The notes: generated from the sequence alone by a model not told the origin. Positions 46,230 to 61,308 are shown, counted from the stretch's first letter. The stretch is DNA of 64,000 nt from Adiantum capillus-veneris (GCA_014529385.2 CM043955.1:142012640-142076639), one strand, 5' to 3'. Made by a program: numbers and translations.

Positions 46230-47615
46230 CTAGTTTCTCTATTATCATGAATAATCTCTATGTAGTTGGCTACCTTCTCTAAAAATTTTGAACAAGCTCC
46301 AAATTTTCTTGGGATTTGTAGGTTTTTATCGTAAGCTTGTTAAAAATATGCTAGAATCTATATTCCCATGAGGGACGGAAGCCAAGGGTAAAGCATTTCA
46401 TTAGGGAGAAGCTCGGCATCAAATTTTTGATGCACTTAAGGTCGCTTTAGCTACTACACCCATCTTAGCTATTGTGGATCCAATGAAATCTTTTGTGCTA
46501 GAGACAGATGCCAACAATCAAGCTATTGGAGCAGTTTTCCTTCAAGAAGAAAGTCCAATTGCATTTGAAAGCAGGAATCTTGATTATGCACAGCAATTTT
46601 TTTTTGCTTATGAAAGAGAGCTCTATGCAACAGTGTATGCTCTAAAAAATGTGGCGACATTATTTATAGGGTGCTCAGTTTGCAAGAGTGTTTAACCATG
46701 AAAGTATAAAATGGTTTACACAACAATTTGACTTGAAGGTTCAAAAGGCTAGGTCTATTGAGATTCTTCAAGAGTATGAAACAAAGCTTTGGTATCATAA
46801 AGATGATACATTGTGGTAGTTGATGCTCTTAGTAGAATGCATGAGATCAACTCTCTTTTGTGCACGAAACTTAAAAGTGAGTTTTTAGAGTCTCTTAGGG
46901 GTATATGTGAGCATGATGGTGCATACTCCAAGGTGTGGAGTCATGTCAAAAAGAGGGATCCTTCTCGAAGAGTATCTCTATGAGTTTAATTATGGATCTA
47001 CCAACCACTATACGAGGTAATGACTCAGTATGGGTGATGTTAGTAGTCTAACTAAGCTTCATAAGTTTATTCCAACCAAGTCCACCAATAAAACTCTAGA
47101 GGTAGCCAAGTTTTTTGTTGATAATCTTTGTATAGGTTATGTGGATTGCCTAGCAATATTGTGAGTGATTGTGATCCAAATTTAGTAGTCATTTTTAGAG
47201 GGTTGTCCTTAAACGGTTGGGAACACAACTCAAATATTAGGATTACAAATCATCCCGAGACGTATGCGTAGATTGAATGTATTAATTAGGTGCTAGAGGA
47301 TATGCTAAGAGAAAAAATTAGCAAGAATAAATCCAATTGGTAAGATTATCTCTCTATTTTGGATTTTGTTTTTAGTAGTGATAAGCATGTTACAACTAGG
47401 TTTAGTCCCTTCATACTTATGTACGACTTTCAACCTAGATCACTAGTTACAGTAGGGTTGGCTAATGAGAAAATTAACAAGTCAAGGACTTTATCCAATA
47501 TCATATGGATGTGATAAAAATTGCTCGTCAAAATGTACAAGGAAGAGACAAGAAGTAGGCCGATGAGAAACATCGACAAGTCACTTTCATGGAAGGTAAA
47601 GAGGTAGTCTTACGT
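46230..47615 (+). pseudogene. Gypsy RT-RNase H-integrase fragment
   Basis: The end of RT and the RNase H are clear: LQIFLGFVGFYRKLVKNM, TPILAIVDPMKSFVLETDAN, AIGAVFLQEESPIAFESRNL, YERELYATVYALK. Integrase remnants follow from about 47130 in mixed frames (GYVDCLAIL; SDCDPNLV near 47165; later FSPFILMYDFQPRS-like and VTFMEGKEVVLR). The fragment ends where an LTR-like repeat starts (47616). It lacks Gag, protease and most of RT. A matching integrase C-terminus lies at 59855-60127 on the same strand. Confidence 0.8.
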
Positions 47616-48531
47616 TGATAAACAAATTTTGACATGTAGATAGTATGTATATATGCATGGATATGTGTGTATACAAGTGTAAATAGATGCATTTGGAAGT
47701 CTTGCTAGCTTTATATTGGGTTTTAAATATGATGGACCATGTATACATTATAAATAATCACGTTTGTGTATCGCTAGTCGTGTACATGTACGTACCTAGA
47801 CATGGTGTTGGAGCCTTGGATGTGGTGCAAGTGGAGTTTTTGTCTCTAGGGAATGTTTTTGGGCTTTCTAGAATGTAAATAATGCAAGTGGGAAGTGTGG
47901 ATATGCTCATCTCACCCAAAAAAAATTGACATGTGCAATAATTGTCTATTTAATGTACCTGATATGCAGTATATGCAAACCACATTAGAAGTGGTATGTA
48001 GCCATGAATTTTGAGTATCAAGGATCAAGCCTACAAAATTTGGAGAAATTTGGAGTCCTTTTGGCGCTTTTCACCAAAAAGAAGTCCATCATGGGTCAAA
48101 AATCTAAAAAGGTAAAAAATGGGTCAAAATGGTGTGAAAAGGCCTATTTTTTCTTGATCAAATACCATCACTTTCACCTTTCTATGTGGAAGAAAAAGCA
48201 GAAGGCCTATTTTTTCTTGATCAAATACCAACACTTTCACCTCTCTATGTGGAAGAAAAACCAGGGTTTCTACAGGTGGTCCTATGTAGTCCTAACTTGT
48301 TCACATCCTATTTTCGAGTACGTGGAGAAGTGAATGAGGGTTTCTTATCTTCATTTTTTTCTTTTTGAGAGTCTATGTAATTTGTGAGGTTTTGATGGAC
48401 GTGTGTGTGTGCTAGGAATTGCGGGAAGAAGGTGCAGCTTACTGCAATTCTATTTGACCTTGTATCGATGCCATTAGGGTTGAGGCTACACCAAAGAGTC
48501 TAACAGAACGGAGTTTGGTAAAGCTTTTACA
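47616..48531 (+). repeat. LTR-like repeat A (5' LTR of a gag-only unit)
   Basis: The sequence TGATAAACAAATTTTGA...GCTTTTACA is closely similar to 54448-55371. It is followed after one base by TGGTTTGAGAGA (48533-48544), nine of twelve bases identical to the initiator-Met primer site, and then by a Gag-like region, which argues for a 5' LTR. It abuts the integrase fragment on its left, so it probably inserted there. Confidence 0.65.
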
Positions 48532-48705
48532 ATGGTTTGAGAGATACCTTTTATGGTTGAATTTTTTGTGTTTTTTATGGTCCTTCTTGTGTATTTTGGT
48601 AGTCATCAAGTGTGATTCCAATCCTTGATCAACTCAATTCACTACGTAGTGTCTATGGGTAGGCAAGGGCTTGTAGTTCAAGACGTTTTGGAGCTCGAAT
48701 TGAGT

Positions 48706-48707
<2 letters not shown>

Positions 48708-48736
<29 letters not shown>
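48708..48736. repeat. Poly-G run (29 bases)
   Basis: This is an uninterrupted G tract. Such runs are often mis-sized in sequencing. A second run of about 27 G lies at 57168-57194. Confidence 0.9.
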
Positions 48737-48959
48737 ATTTCCATTAAACTTTTGAGTGGTTTTGTGTGAGGTGAGAAAATCAAGGGAATTCATTGTGCCG
48801 TGCTAACATTCAAGGGTGTGTGAGTGTGCACACGATGTCTTTTGCTCCATCATCTTTTGGCGATCCAGCTGGGAAGCGAGATTTGTCGGTTGTGCACTCA
48901 GAAGTTGAAGTTTGAGTGGTGATGTGTTTCAATTTTGGATGTTAAAGAGCATTCAATGA

Positions 48960-50218
48960 TGGTGGTGCCATTCCAACCCTCAATTTTCAAACATTGCCAA
49001 GATACAAAAAATTTCTAGCATCTTATGAGTTTGATTGGACATGTTTATGCCGAGCGGTTCCAAGTGAGGTGCAAAAGCTTGCACGTATCAATTTGGTGGT
49101 TAAAGGGAATGCAAGAGATTGGTTTGAGGGATTTTCACAAGATGAGAAAGGCAATTGGAAAAGGTTCAAGAGATGCTTTTTGAATCAATTCAAGAAGGTG
49201 ATCCTCCACCAAGAGATGCTTTTTGAAGCAATTCAAGAAGGTGATCCTCCACCAAGATACACAAAAACAAGTCGCTAGTCTATTTATGAAAGAACATGAG
49301 TTTATTGTAGAATTTTGGTCAAGATTTGATGATGCTTGGAGAGTTTGGAAATATGATGTATTACATGTGGAAGCCATGTCTAAAGAGGAACTTTATTCTA
49401 GTATTACAATTAGCCAAAGAATACAGGTATGCACAATTTTGTTGTAGCCAATCCTTGAAGCCAAGGTGCAAGATAAGGAGACCAATTCCATGCATGAAGC
49501 ATTGAAGGTATTATTGCGGAAAGAAAGAAATCAATGTATTGCTGCAAATATGAAGTACCCTTTGTCTATACCTAGTATGGATAGTGTGGATGACCTTTAG
49601 GTGCATAAGGTCATGGTTGTAGATGCTCATGTTGTGAAGGATAATAGTTTGGGACATGTTTGTAGATGCTCATGTTGGGAAGGATAATAGTTTGGGAACA
49701 TGTGAAAATCACCATATCCTTCAAGCCAAATGTAAATTAGTGCGTAAAGCGGAGACTATAATCATTCCTATGGTGCAAAACGCCAAGGACAGTGTAGATA
49801 AATGTGAAAGCTTGATAAATAGCATGAAAAGTGAAGATAATGAGAGGAAAATTGAGGAGGATACTGTGGCATACAATGGTGACACATCTGATGCTAGTGA
49901 GAGTTGGTTTGGCGATGTATGTGATGATGAAATAGAGTTGCAAGATCCATTAAAGGACATGGTAGCCTTGCACAAACAACAGTGTATGTGTTTTGGGAAG
50001 GAGCTTTGTTGCAATATGATATTGATTCTTGTAATGAAGATGAGATAATCGACTATGGTCTGGGATTTTCTACACCAAATGAAGACGATGTACGAGAGAG
50101 TGATGTTATGTTTGATGATTTGACCTTGGATACATGTGCTTTACTAGAGCTCGGAGTTGGGCAACCCTCTAGTGGTTATGATGCAAAGGGATTGGGTCAT
50201 GAATGCAATAGTAATTAG
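48960..50218 (+). pseudogene. Gypsy-type gag remnant
   Basis: The frame reads TLPRYKKFLASYEFDWTCLC, NLVVKGNARDWFEGF and KGNWKRFKRCFLNQF, a Gag core (the W-F...W-x-x-F pattern). A 43-bp tandem duplication (49171-49256) shifts the frame; the core then continues in the new frame (FMKEHEFIVEFWSRFDDAWR). A second 43-bp duplication lies at about 49621-49706. The rest to 50218 is acidic (KSEDNERKIEEDTVA; NEDDVRESDVMFDDL). No zinc knuckle or pol follows. Confidence 0.6.
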
Positions 50219-52290
<2,072 letters not shown>

Positions 52291-52699
52291 CGCACACTAG
52301 ACGAATCTTTCTCCTCAAGAGTCTGCACACGAACGAGCATGCACATGCCTTTGCCCAATTCGTTGCACACCTATATACGCAATAGCTGCAAGGCATAAGT
52401 GACGTTGATGGGTGCCTGAAATATACAGCATGCACAGGCTACTCCAATATTGTAGGGCACGTACTGAGCTACTGATGCTCCCACACTTGCAAGTGGGCAT
52501 TGCTCCATGCGCTTTTGGCTGGGCGAACCTACCCTGTGGGTGTTCCTTCGTGTTTGGTGAAAGATCAAGTCACCTCGTAAATCGATCAGAGTCCAGATTG
52601 GCAAGTCTCAAAGCCAAGCACGTGGCGGCTTCAAAGTTGAAGCTTTGCGGCTCTAGAATGGCAACGCTGCAGTCTGAATTTTTGCAAGAGTTTTGCATG

Positions 52700-53350
52700 T
52701 AGCCATCCACGCCGGCGTGGATGGCTATAGGCAATTGATAGTGTGAATGTAAGTGTTTAATACAAACCCACCTGTAGCCATCCGCGCCGGTGCGGATGGG
52801 TACATGCATTTGCATTTGCATTTTCTACCCTTTAATTTGCATGGCACAAATGTTAACAAGATTTAATGATTTTTTTTAGTGCATGAAGACACCTTTGAGT
52901 TAATATTCTACTGTAATTTGCTTACTAAGAGCACTTTCACATGCAACAAGAGTAGCATTTTTGCTTACTTGAGCAATTGTGAGCAGTAGTGATTGGCTTG
53001 CGTAAAGCTGTACCCATCAAAAATGTTGTCATCCTTTGATTGCAGTAGAAAGGATGAGAGAGAGGATATAGTTTTGCCTACTCTTCTGACAATATTGATG
53101 GCTAAAGACACAGCAAGAGAGGAAAATATTATTAACACACACCAAAAATTACAAATTATGCTTAATTTTAATGACCTAAGTTGACCTATGATGACACTCT
53201 TCTACCATAAAGAATTGCACATAGCCATTCGTGTTACCTTGAATGGTTGCTAGTCCTCTTTACCCAAAAACCAAAGCTAGTGCTCACAAACTCCTTTCTT
53301 TGTCACCTTCCATTGCATGTTCCCATCTATGTCGGCAGCACAGATGGTTA
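52700..53350. repeat. Four palindromic hairpin sequences of one family
   Basis: A perfect 28-bp palindrome (52700-52727) has arms AGCCATCCAC and GTGGATGGCT around GCCGGC. Near copies are at 52775-52802 (arms with CCGC/GCGG), 53222-53252 and 53321-53350, the last two degraded. All share the order AGCCATC...GATGGCT. No gene is present in the stretch. Confidence 0.75.
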
Positions 53351-53996
53351 TAAGCAATACAAAGAGATGGAAATAGGATTTTTTTTTTCTATTTTTATGA
53401 CAAAACAAGCATTGTTGCTCTCAAGTTTCAAGATACAAAAACATGACATGCTCTGTTTATCATAGAAAACACACTAGAGAAGAGGAAGAAAATAATTGGA
53501 GAGATGACCCTTCATGGGCATGTGTCATTGCAACACGGTGATTTTTCATTCCAATTTTTTGATTAAGTATCTATTGATAGCTTGGTTACAATGAAAACAT
53601 TGCCCTTTTCTTGTTGTAAAGATGATGCAGTATGGTGGGTCGCAATAATTAGACTTGACTATTAGTCATTTCATTATGGTTTATTTCTTTTGGCTATCTT
53701 GAATTCTTGGGTGATTGCACTGAGTAAAGCATGATTTTACATTTAATGGAAATTCAATCAATATCAATCATATAATGTGTTTCAAGCCATTACTGTTGTT
53801 TTTGTGTTTGCAGTGCGAATACTCTATTATCTTCATGGGGCATATAAGAGGTGCGAGTCCACTTGATTTCATTGAGGAGAGGAAGAAACTTTTCTACATC
53901 TCAAAAGTATGACCAATTGATTCATTTATGTGATAGTACCACATACTTAGTTTATCTATGACTAGACACGTTTCCTTTGAGGGAGTCAGGGAGAAG

Positions 53997-54061
<65 letters not shown>

Positions 54062-54447
54062 TGCTCGCTCGATTATTTTCTTGCTCGGAAATATTCACTC
54101 GCCATATGGTAGGACTCCATGAGCTATAGGCATGAGATACATTTTGAGGTAGCTATGGTTTCGACTAATTATGATGGCTTATGGTATGGGATGGCATTAT
54201 TTTGCCAACCATGTAGAAGATACATATCATGCTTGGAATCGAGGTGGGTGGTGGCATTGTGGCAAGAATATAGATGCTTCCCCTTTTAATGTGGACAGAC
54301 ATAATACTTGAACATATAGCTGGTTCTATGTGGATAGATGAGTTTCTCTATGATTCAAGAAGAATTTTGGAGTCACTTTTAAAGTTTTATCACAGTATTG
54401 GATGCTAGGGTTGAGCATGAATGGTCAACTTGAGGGTTGGGCAATAA

Positions 54448-55371
54448 TGATAAACAACTTTTGATATGTAAATAGTGGTGTATATATGCATTGATATATG
54501 TTCATACAAGTGTGAATACATGCATTTTTAAGCCTTTTCAAATTTACATTGGGTTTCAAAGATGATGGACCATGTACACATTGTAAATAGGCAGGTTTGT
54601 GTGTCAACACTGGCGCACATGTACGTACGTAGACATGGTGTTGGGGCATTGGATGTGGTGCCAAGTGGAATTTTTTGGCTCTAGGGAATGTTTTTGAGCT
54701 TTCTAAAATGTAAATAATACAAGTGGGAAGTGTGGATGTGCTCATCTTGCCTCGAAAGTTTGTCACGTGCGATAATTTTCTATTTGCAACACCCAAAATG
54801 TAGTGATGTGCAAACCGCCTTAGAAGTGGTCAAAAATAGAATTTTGGTATGTGGACATGAATTTTGAGTATCAAGGTTCAAGCCTACAAAATTTGGAGGG
54901 ATTTGGAGTCCGTTGGGCATTTTTCCCACAAAAAATTCATGTTGGGGGGGGTCACAACCAACCAAAAATGGCCCTAAAAGGGTCAAAATGGGTCAAAATG
55001 TGTGAAAAGGCTTATTTTTGCCACATCACCCATATTTTTTTGACTTTTCAAGTTGGGGGTGTGCTTATTTGATCAAATATCAACACTTGCACCTCTCTCT
55101 ATGGAAGAAGACAAAGGGTTTCTATAGGTGGTCTTATGCAGTTTTGACTTGTTCCCGTCCTTATTTTGAGTGCGTGGAGGAGTGAAAGAGGGTTTATTCT
55201 CTTCAATTTTTTACTTGGAAGAGTCTATGAAAGTCCATAGGTTTTTTTGGATGTGTGCGAGGAATTGAGGAAAGAACAGGCGGCTTTCTGCAAGACTATC
55301 CGACCTGTATCGATGCCATTAGGGTTGAGGCTACACCAAGGAGTCCAATAGAGTGGAAGTTGGTGATTTAG
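54448..55371 (+). repeat. LTR-like repeat B (partner of 47616-48531)
   Basis: It matches repeat A from TGATAAACAAC through GTATCGATGCCATTAGGGTTGAGGC-type text to GGAGTCCAATAGAG; the last dozen bases diverge, so the end is approximate. It could be the 3' LTR of the gag-only unit. The flanks of A and B do not show a shared 5-bp target duplication. Confidence 0.6.
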
Positions 55372-56826
55372 TTATGTAATGTCATAACTCATTCTATCCA
55401 CCTTGCACATAAAATAACAAGTATTAATGTTTTTGTAAGCTACAAATAGTGCCTTATCTTACAATTTCAAATCTGCATATGGTATAATTTCTCTTGTTCT
55501 AACTCTTCTAAAATTAATTATAAGATTTTGAGTGAAAACTTTTTGTGAATATTATCAAAATACACAAGGGTACTTGGTATGGAAACAATTAAAAGACCTA
55601 TAAGTTTCATTTCTTGGTTGTTCATGAGAATTTTAGATTTTCAAGAAATTTTGCACGACAAAAAAAATCAACTCTACTAGCAAGGTATATGAGAGATTAG
55701 CAAGGTATATTCAATTCTACTAGCAAGGTATATGAGAGATTAGAGCCCCAAAGAATAATGCATCGTATTATGAGCATATAAGAAAGAAGGAAATGTTGCA
55801 CACCAATACACTCGACAAAGCTCGCCTTGCATATACCTATGTACTCCTCCTTTCTCTCAAACTAACTTCAATTGGGAGCTTGGCTTATGGTAGTCCTTCC
55901 TTCATGCACAACATTGGGGAGGGCAAGGGATGCAATTCACACCTTTGCCTTATTAGCATCATCCTCTTACCGCTTTGGAGGAACCGGCTCTTCAAGAAAT
56001 CTGCAGCACGAACTCTCCTTTTCACACTTTGAGCCTTTTTAAAAATTGGATTTGGACCTCTCTTTTTTTGTCAAGGGCCGTTTCATGCATGCCTCTTCCA
56101 TGATTTTGAAGCATCTGTAGTGTAGGCTTAGAGTTATCACCTATCTTTCTCATAGTAAGGGAAGATCCCAACTTCTTCTCCAAGCTAAAATCCTATTTAC
56201 TTTGGCACAAGCTTTTTGAGTGCTAAAAGTTGTGCATCTTGGTAGCTGACGATGCATCTTTCAAAAATCAAAGTTGCCAAAGTCTCCCAGGTACACATCA
56301 CTAAAAGGTAGGATTGAGATACGGCAAGGATTCGAACTTCGAAGATCTAAAAAACCGACTTCCATGATGTTCCTTCACGGGTACAAGGACATGGACATGG
56401 TTGATGTGGGTCTCACTTGCGAGTGGTTGCATGGGCTTATGGCCATCTTTTAAAAGAAGCTATGAGCATAATTTATGTATGTTTGATCTCAATGGTACAC
56501 ACGTGCTGCTAGGTATGTCGCTCAAACGTTTTTTCTATTTCTTTTTAAAGGAATCAAGAAAGATCCTTTCTTGAACGAGGGGGAAAAGGAAAGACGGGGG
56601 CACGTGGCGGGCCAGCATGAGCAGATTTTTTTTCTTTTTGGTCTGTGTCTCTCTCTTCGTGTTTCTAGGCGTCTGATCACTTTCTCTCACTCGCTCTCGG
56701 TGCTACAACTGTGCATGCAATAGAGGGAACGTGGGTGTCGCAAGGCGCAAACAGAGAAGCTCTCAATGAAGGGGGAGCGAAGGGGGAGCCAATGACGAAC
56801 ACAAAGAAAAAGCTGGTGGAGATGGG

Positions 56827-56859
<33 letters not shown>

Positions 56860-57600
56860 CTCTCAACTAAGCATGTGTGGGTAGCCTGGACGAATGGAGG
56901 ACGTATTTGTTTGTATCGGGTGTTGACATGCGAACTGCTTGCACATTCTCTTTCTGAACGCATACAAGATTGGGGACGTAGGGCGAGGGAGAGATGGTGC
57001 ACAGAGACCTTGCCGACTGTGTTGCACGTGCGCAAAGCAGTAGCTCAGAGCTACAAGCTTCATGGTGCAAACCCATTCATGGCTTTTGCATGCACGTAAA
57101 GGGGCAGTTCTCTGTATGTCTTGCTGCTTCGTGTGTGCACGCGATGAGGGAGGCATCGCCTTGGAGAGGGGGGGGGGGGGGGGGGGGGGGGGGGACCGCA
57201 AAGATCAGAAGGGCTTGGAGGGGTTTGCTACGAGGCACAAAGCCAAGGCAGTTGGAGGTCAAAAGCGGCGCGCAGAGCGCAGGAACAAACGCAAAGCGGC
57301 AAATTTTAGCTGTCGTAAAGTTAATAAGATGGAATCTTGGGACGAATTAATTAATAAACTCAAAATAGACCCAGTAAGAGCAATGGTTCTCCCTCACCAC
57401 TCATAGTAAGAGCAATGATTCTCCCTCACCACTCATATGTGCAATATAGCTTTCTTCCAAGCAAGTTTTTCTTCCTTACTCACTACATCATGTTTTGCTT
57501 AATTCAAGCTTGAATTTCTCTGATGATTTTCCTCTCCTTTTTCTTTGGAACCTTTGCTTATGTGTGATGTCCACTACCAAGGAGGCGCCCAGATGTTGAA
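55372..57600. other. No convincing gene; GT and G runs, small duplications
   Basis: A small tandem duplication is at 55672-55744, a GT run at 56828-56859, a poly-G run at 57168-57194 and a 35-bp tandem duplication near 57374-57440. The frames in 56760-57350 are GC-richer, but no domain is recognised. Confidence 0.5.
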
Positions 57601-57631
57601 ATATCCTTCCTTTAGACACAATCTTCCTTGA

Positions 57632-58440
57632 CTAGACTGACAGGTCAAATGAGTCATTTTTTGTCAAGGAGATTAATCTAGACTTCTCAATACTACACTT
57701 CGACCCCAAAGCCACAGCAAATGTTTGCACAATCTCTAGCGCCTTCCTGAGTACTTGAGGACAAGCGTTCAAGAAGAGGAGAGAGTCATCTGTGAACATC
57801 TTGGCCAATACCTGGTCGTTACCAGGCAAAGTTAAACCTTGAATTTCACCCCGCGTAGCAGCTTCTTCTAGCATCATTATTAGAGGATGCAACCCAATGC
57901 CAAAGAGAAGAGGAGCTAGGGGGGCATCCTTGCTTAATAGATCTTCTGGCTTCAAAGGAGCCACAATTCTATTATTGAATAAGCGCTCGGATTAACTGCC
58001 TGCACCCAGAGTGTGTATAAGTCAACAAAGGCGAGGCCCAAAGCCCAATGATTTCATAACATCTTCAATGAAGCACCACATAATCCTATCATACGCCTTG
58101 TCTAGGTCTAGCTAAAGTAAAATGCACTCCTGCTTTGTGAAGGTTGTGTACTCAATGCCAACCATTGCTGTCGAGATATTGTCATATATTGACCTTCCTT
58201 TAATAAATCCGTGCTGATGAGGGGAGATGACACTATCCAAGAGGGGGGCAATTCTAAGAGTGACTGCCTTAGGCTTGATAAGCCCTCTTTTCACACTAGG
58301 ATCCAACGACCCTTTGACAAAATCTTGGTTAGCCATATACGTGACTTTGACCTTGAGGTCATCCCAGAACTCCCCGAAGAATTTAGTGGTCAAACCATCC
58401 CAACCAAGGGACTTCTCCCCAACCTAAAGCCAATCATGAG
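57632..58440 (-). pseudogene. LINE (non-LTR) reverse transcriptase fragment
   Basis: The minus strand reads FWDDLKVKVTYMANQDFVKG, LRIAPLLDSVISPHQHGFIK, then GRSIYDNISTAMVGIEY, a TAG, and LDLDKAYDRI, which are RT motifs 1-3 of plant L1-type LINEs. After a broken stretch comes APLLFGIGLHPLIMMLEEAA and MFTDDSLLFL, the catalytic F/Y-x-D-D motif. LINEs copy themselves by target-primed reverse transcription. No endonuclease domain, 3' end or poly-A tail is visible, so this is an internal remnant of about 0.8 kb. Confidence 0.85.
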
Positions 58441-59106
58441 ATGGCCTTTTCGCTTGTGTTGCACGATTTTCCTCTTTTTGACAAACGTTCTTTGAATTCA
58501 ACACCACATTCTTCTTCTTCTCTTTAGCTAGTAAATCGTATGTTGAGTGATGTCTGAAGATAGTGTCAAATGTAAAGAATTGACCTCAAGCTTAGCAAAC
58601 TTTTTTTTTCCCCATACTAGTGGAGAGAAGTTATATTAACTCTAAATGAATACAATTGCCCTCAAGCACAACATGTGCCTTGAGGTGTCAACAATTCCAT
58701 TGGATATGAGTCCAGCTCTGTTATGGAATTGATATTTTATTATTTATTGTAGCTGAAAAGTGAAGAAAGCTTGATCGATCTAGATCTATGTGAACAAATA
58801 TATATATATATATATTCGTTCGCAAAAGCAAGAAAATCTTCATTGTTTTATAAGTGCAACAAATTTTAAGACCACTTATGAATGCATGACATTTGACAAC
58901 CGGAATCGATGAGCGGAATCACAGAGAAGATCATATAGTATAGCTTAGCTGTAATTGGATGAATTTGCAAAAAGAACCTCAGTATTACATTTGTTGATTC
59001 TAACGAACTCGTCCGCTCTTAAGCATCTTCCAAGATTCTGGTTAGATGAAGGTAGTAGTAGGAGTATTTATAGACATCAACAGATAAAATTTTGTACTAG
59101 CCTGTG
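58441..59106. other. No gene seen; short TA microsatellite
   Basis: This is AT-rich sequence with a TA run near 58798-58815. No coding or RNA gene is recognised. Confidence 0.5.
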
Positions 59107-59406
59107 CTAATTAAAGGCATTCACCAAAACTGAAAATATAATGCGAACGATATTGCTTGAAAGAGTAAAGGATGCAGGAATCATGTGATGCATACGTATT
59201 GAAAAAGAATCATAAAAAATATTGCTTGTGCTACGAGAGGTGCTAACGATTGACAGTAATCCAAGATACGAGTTATGAATCACAGCATAGTCGCGACGAA
59301 GTTGTGTGAGCTCATCTTGCAAGGATTGGGTAGTGTCGGGAATGAGGGGTGCATCGTTGGGTGAAGCAAAGCCATAGGTGTCGGTGGAAGATCGAGAATC
59401 CATGGG
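59107..59406 (-). CDS. Hypothetical small ORF
   Basis: This is an open frame of about 99 codons starting MDSRSSTDTYGFASPNDAPL, with a short helical part (QSLQDELTQLRRDYAVI). The first 50 residues have the composition of a real protein; the rest is less convincing. It could be the start of a retroelement Gag. It is not recognised. Confidence 0.25.
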   Translation of the reverse strand, partial: PMDSRSSTDTYGFASPNDAPLIPDTTQSLQDELTQLRRDYAVIHNSYLGLLSIVSTSRSTSNIFYDSFSIRMHHMIPASFTLSSNIVRIIFSVLVNAFN

Positions 59407-59854
59407 AGATAAAATTCGCAAATGGAACCGATGGAGAAGTGGTCAATGGTGCCCGTAGAGCTTGCCAATATGGGGTATAGTAAATGTAAGGAAACAAGGT
59501 ATGGTAAATGTCTTGTAAAAGCCAAGATAGCCTGTGAAACCAAGCTCTTATAATCCTTGTGGATGCAACCCAATGTCTGGTTATAAAATTAAAATGAAGT
59601 AAAGTGAAAGATTAGACTAAAAGACTAAACTGGTCATACTGAAATGATGATCACCATCGTCAATGCCCAAGAATGCTCGGCAACGGGCATTATCGGAGAG
59701 ATAGAAACTCAGGTAGGCACTAAGGTGCTCAAGCTTGAGAGCGCCCACTCTAGCTTGAGCACATATGTACAATGCACCTTTTTATATATATGTGTAAGAT
59801 TGCTAAGGCTAAATGTACACAAATGATGAAGAAAATGAATGGTCTTATTTGTCT

Positions 59855-60127
59855 TAGGATAACACCTTCCAAAAGAAGTTTCAAATTAAGTGGGAAGGCC
59901 CTTTCAAGGTAGTGGAGTGTTTTCCAAATGGCACATATCAGCTGGCTAACCTGGATGGTGTTCTACATAAGTCAAGGGTAAATGGATTGAGTCTTAAATT
60001 GTATCATGCTAGATTGATGATGGTGGAGCAAGATGAGTTGTCTGTGGATCAAGCAGTGTTGGTGAGGGATGAGGAGACCTGTGATGCGGCGAGTCTCATA
60101 TCTCTCTTTGCCGCTGCTGATCATGAA
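59855..60127 (+). pseudogene. Gypsy integrase C-terminus
   Basis: The frame reads FQKKFQIKWEGPFKVVECFP, NGTYQLANLDGVLHKSRVNG and LKLYHARLMMVE, which is the GPY/F module at the end of Ty3/gypsy integrase. It ends with TGA at about 60128 and has no chromodomain. It is cut off at its left side. Same strand and family style as the fragment at 46230-47615, whose missing end it could be. Confidence 0.75.
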
Positions 60128-60137
60128 TGATCTAGCA

Positions 60138-60156
60138 GGCTAGGGGATGGGCAAAT
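60138..60156 (+). other. Polypurine tract of a gypsy element
   Basis: GGCTAGGGGATGGGCAAAT lies just after the integrase stop and before a TG-starting sequence, which is the usual place. Confidence 0.55.
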
Positions 60157-60158
60157 TA

Positions 60159-61302
60159 TGTCAGGAGTTTTTTGGAGCAAGAGATTGCGCATATGTACAT
60201 ATACATGCATGGTGCATCAAATAAAGAATTGCCCATTTTTCAGAGCCAGGTGGTTATGTGGGGCCCACATGTGTACAGGTAGGACAAGGTGTACATAGTG
60301 CATCGATTTTCACTATTACCAGTACCACTGTGTTTTTTCTACAATAAGGAGGAGTTGGTAGCGCGTAAAACTTCTCGAGGAATCTATCCGCGGGCCGACG
60401 ACATGAGGTAAGCAGGTACGTCAAATGGCATCGAGTGGCGTCAGGAGGTCGAACGGGGTCAATACTTGCACGCGGAGAAGTATGGACATGACGTGGGTGT
60501 TTTCTTGTGATACTTATGAAGAAAGGTCATCATGAGGACCACTTTTTTGGGGCCACTTCACGTGGTTGCGGGATGCATTATTTGGAAAAACTGAGTGCCA
60601 GGTGTGCGGATGATGCAAAAAGGTGACAACTATGCACTGCGAGGTCAGTTTTTGGCCTGTTCGGGGTCCGTTTGAGGTCATCTAAAAGGCCACGGGTGCC
60701 CAACTAATAAATCTAAGTGTGGGAACTGAAAAAACAGAGAGAAGACCAGAGAAAACGTGGAGAAGAGAGCAGGAACAGCTGCAAGTGTGTTTTTTGTTGT
60801 TTTTGGAGCATTTTTTGGCCCTAAACTGCTCATCCGAGGTCGGATTTGAGCACTGTGACATTGTAGGGTGGGGTTTTTGGGCGTTCCGGACGCAATGGCG
60901 CTGTCCATTTTTCCAAATTCCTCATATATTTTTTGCTTTTTTTCTGTGTAATCTTCTCCGGTGAGTGAAGCCTCCGCTTAACTTTGTGGTTGTATTTGGT
61001 GTATTTCCTCAATACTGTGTAAACTATTTGCCCCATTGGTGTTGGGCTGAGCTTCATTGAGTCTAAACAACAGCAATTTTCCTCCTTTGATCTGAATTGA
61101 GAGTGTGTGTGTGAGTGTGTATGTGTGAGTGTTGAGTGGGCAAGTGAGAAATCTCTCTCTTCTCACTCCGTCTGTGTGTTTCCTGTCTCGGCCAGGCTGG
61201 TTGTGTAAGCCGAGTGGTGCCCCATAATGTGTGTGTGTATCATTCCAAGAGTGTGTGTCGGGTCATTATAGAGGTGTTGTGTGTGTTTCCATCCCGCTCA
61301 CA
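60159..61302 (+). repeat. Probable gypsy 3' LTR
   Basis: It starts TGTCAGGAG after the purine tract. GC-rich then T-rich sequence and short GT-rich stretches follow; a possible end is CCGCTCACA at about 61302. No second copy is in the window, so the right border is a guess. If it is right, the LTR ends only a few bases from the stop codon of the histone-like gene. Confidence 0.4.
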
Positions 61303-61308
61303 CCGTGA

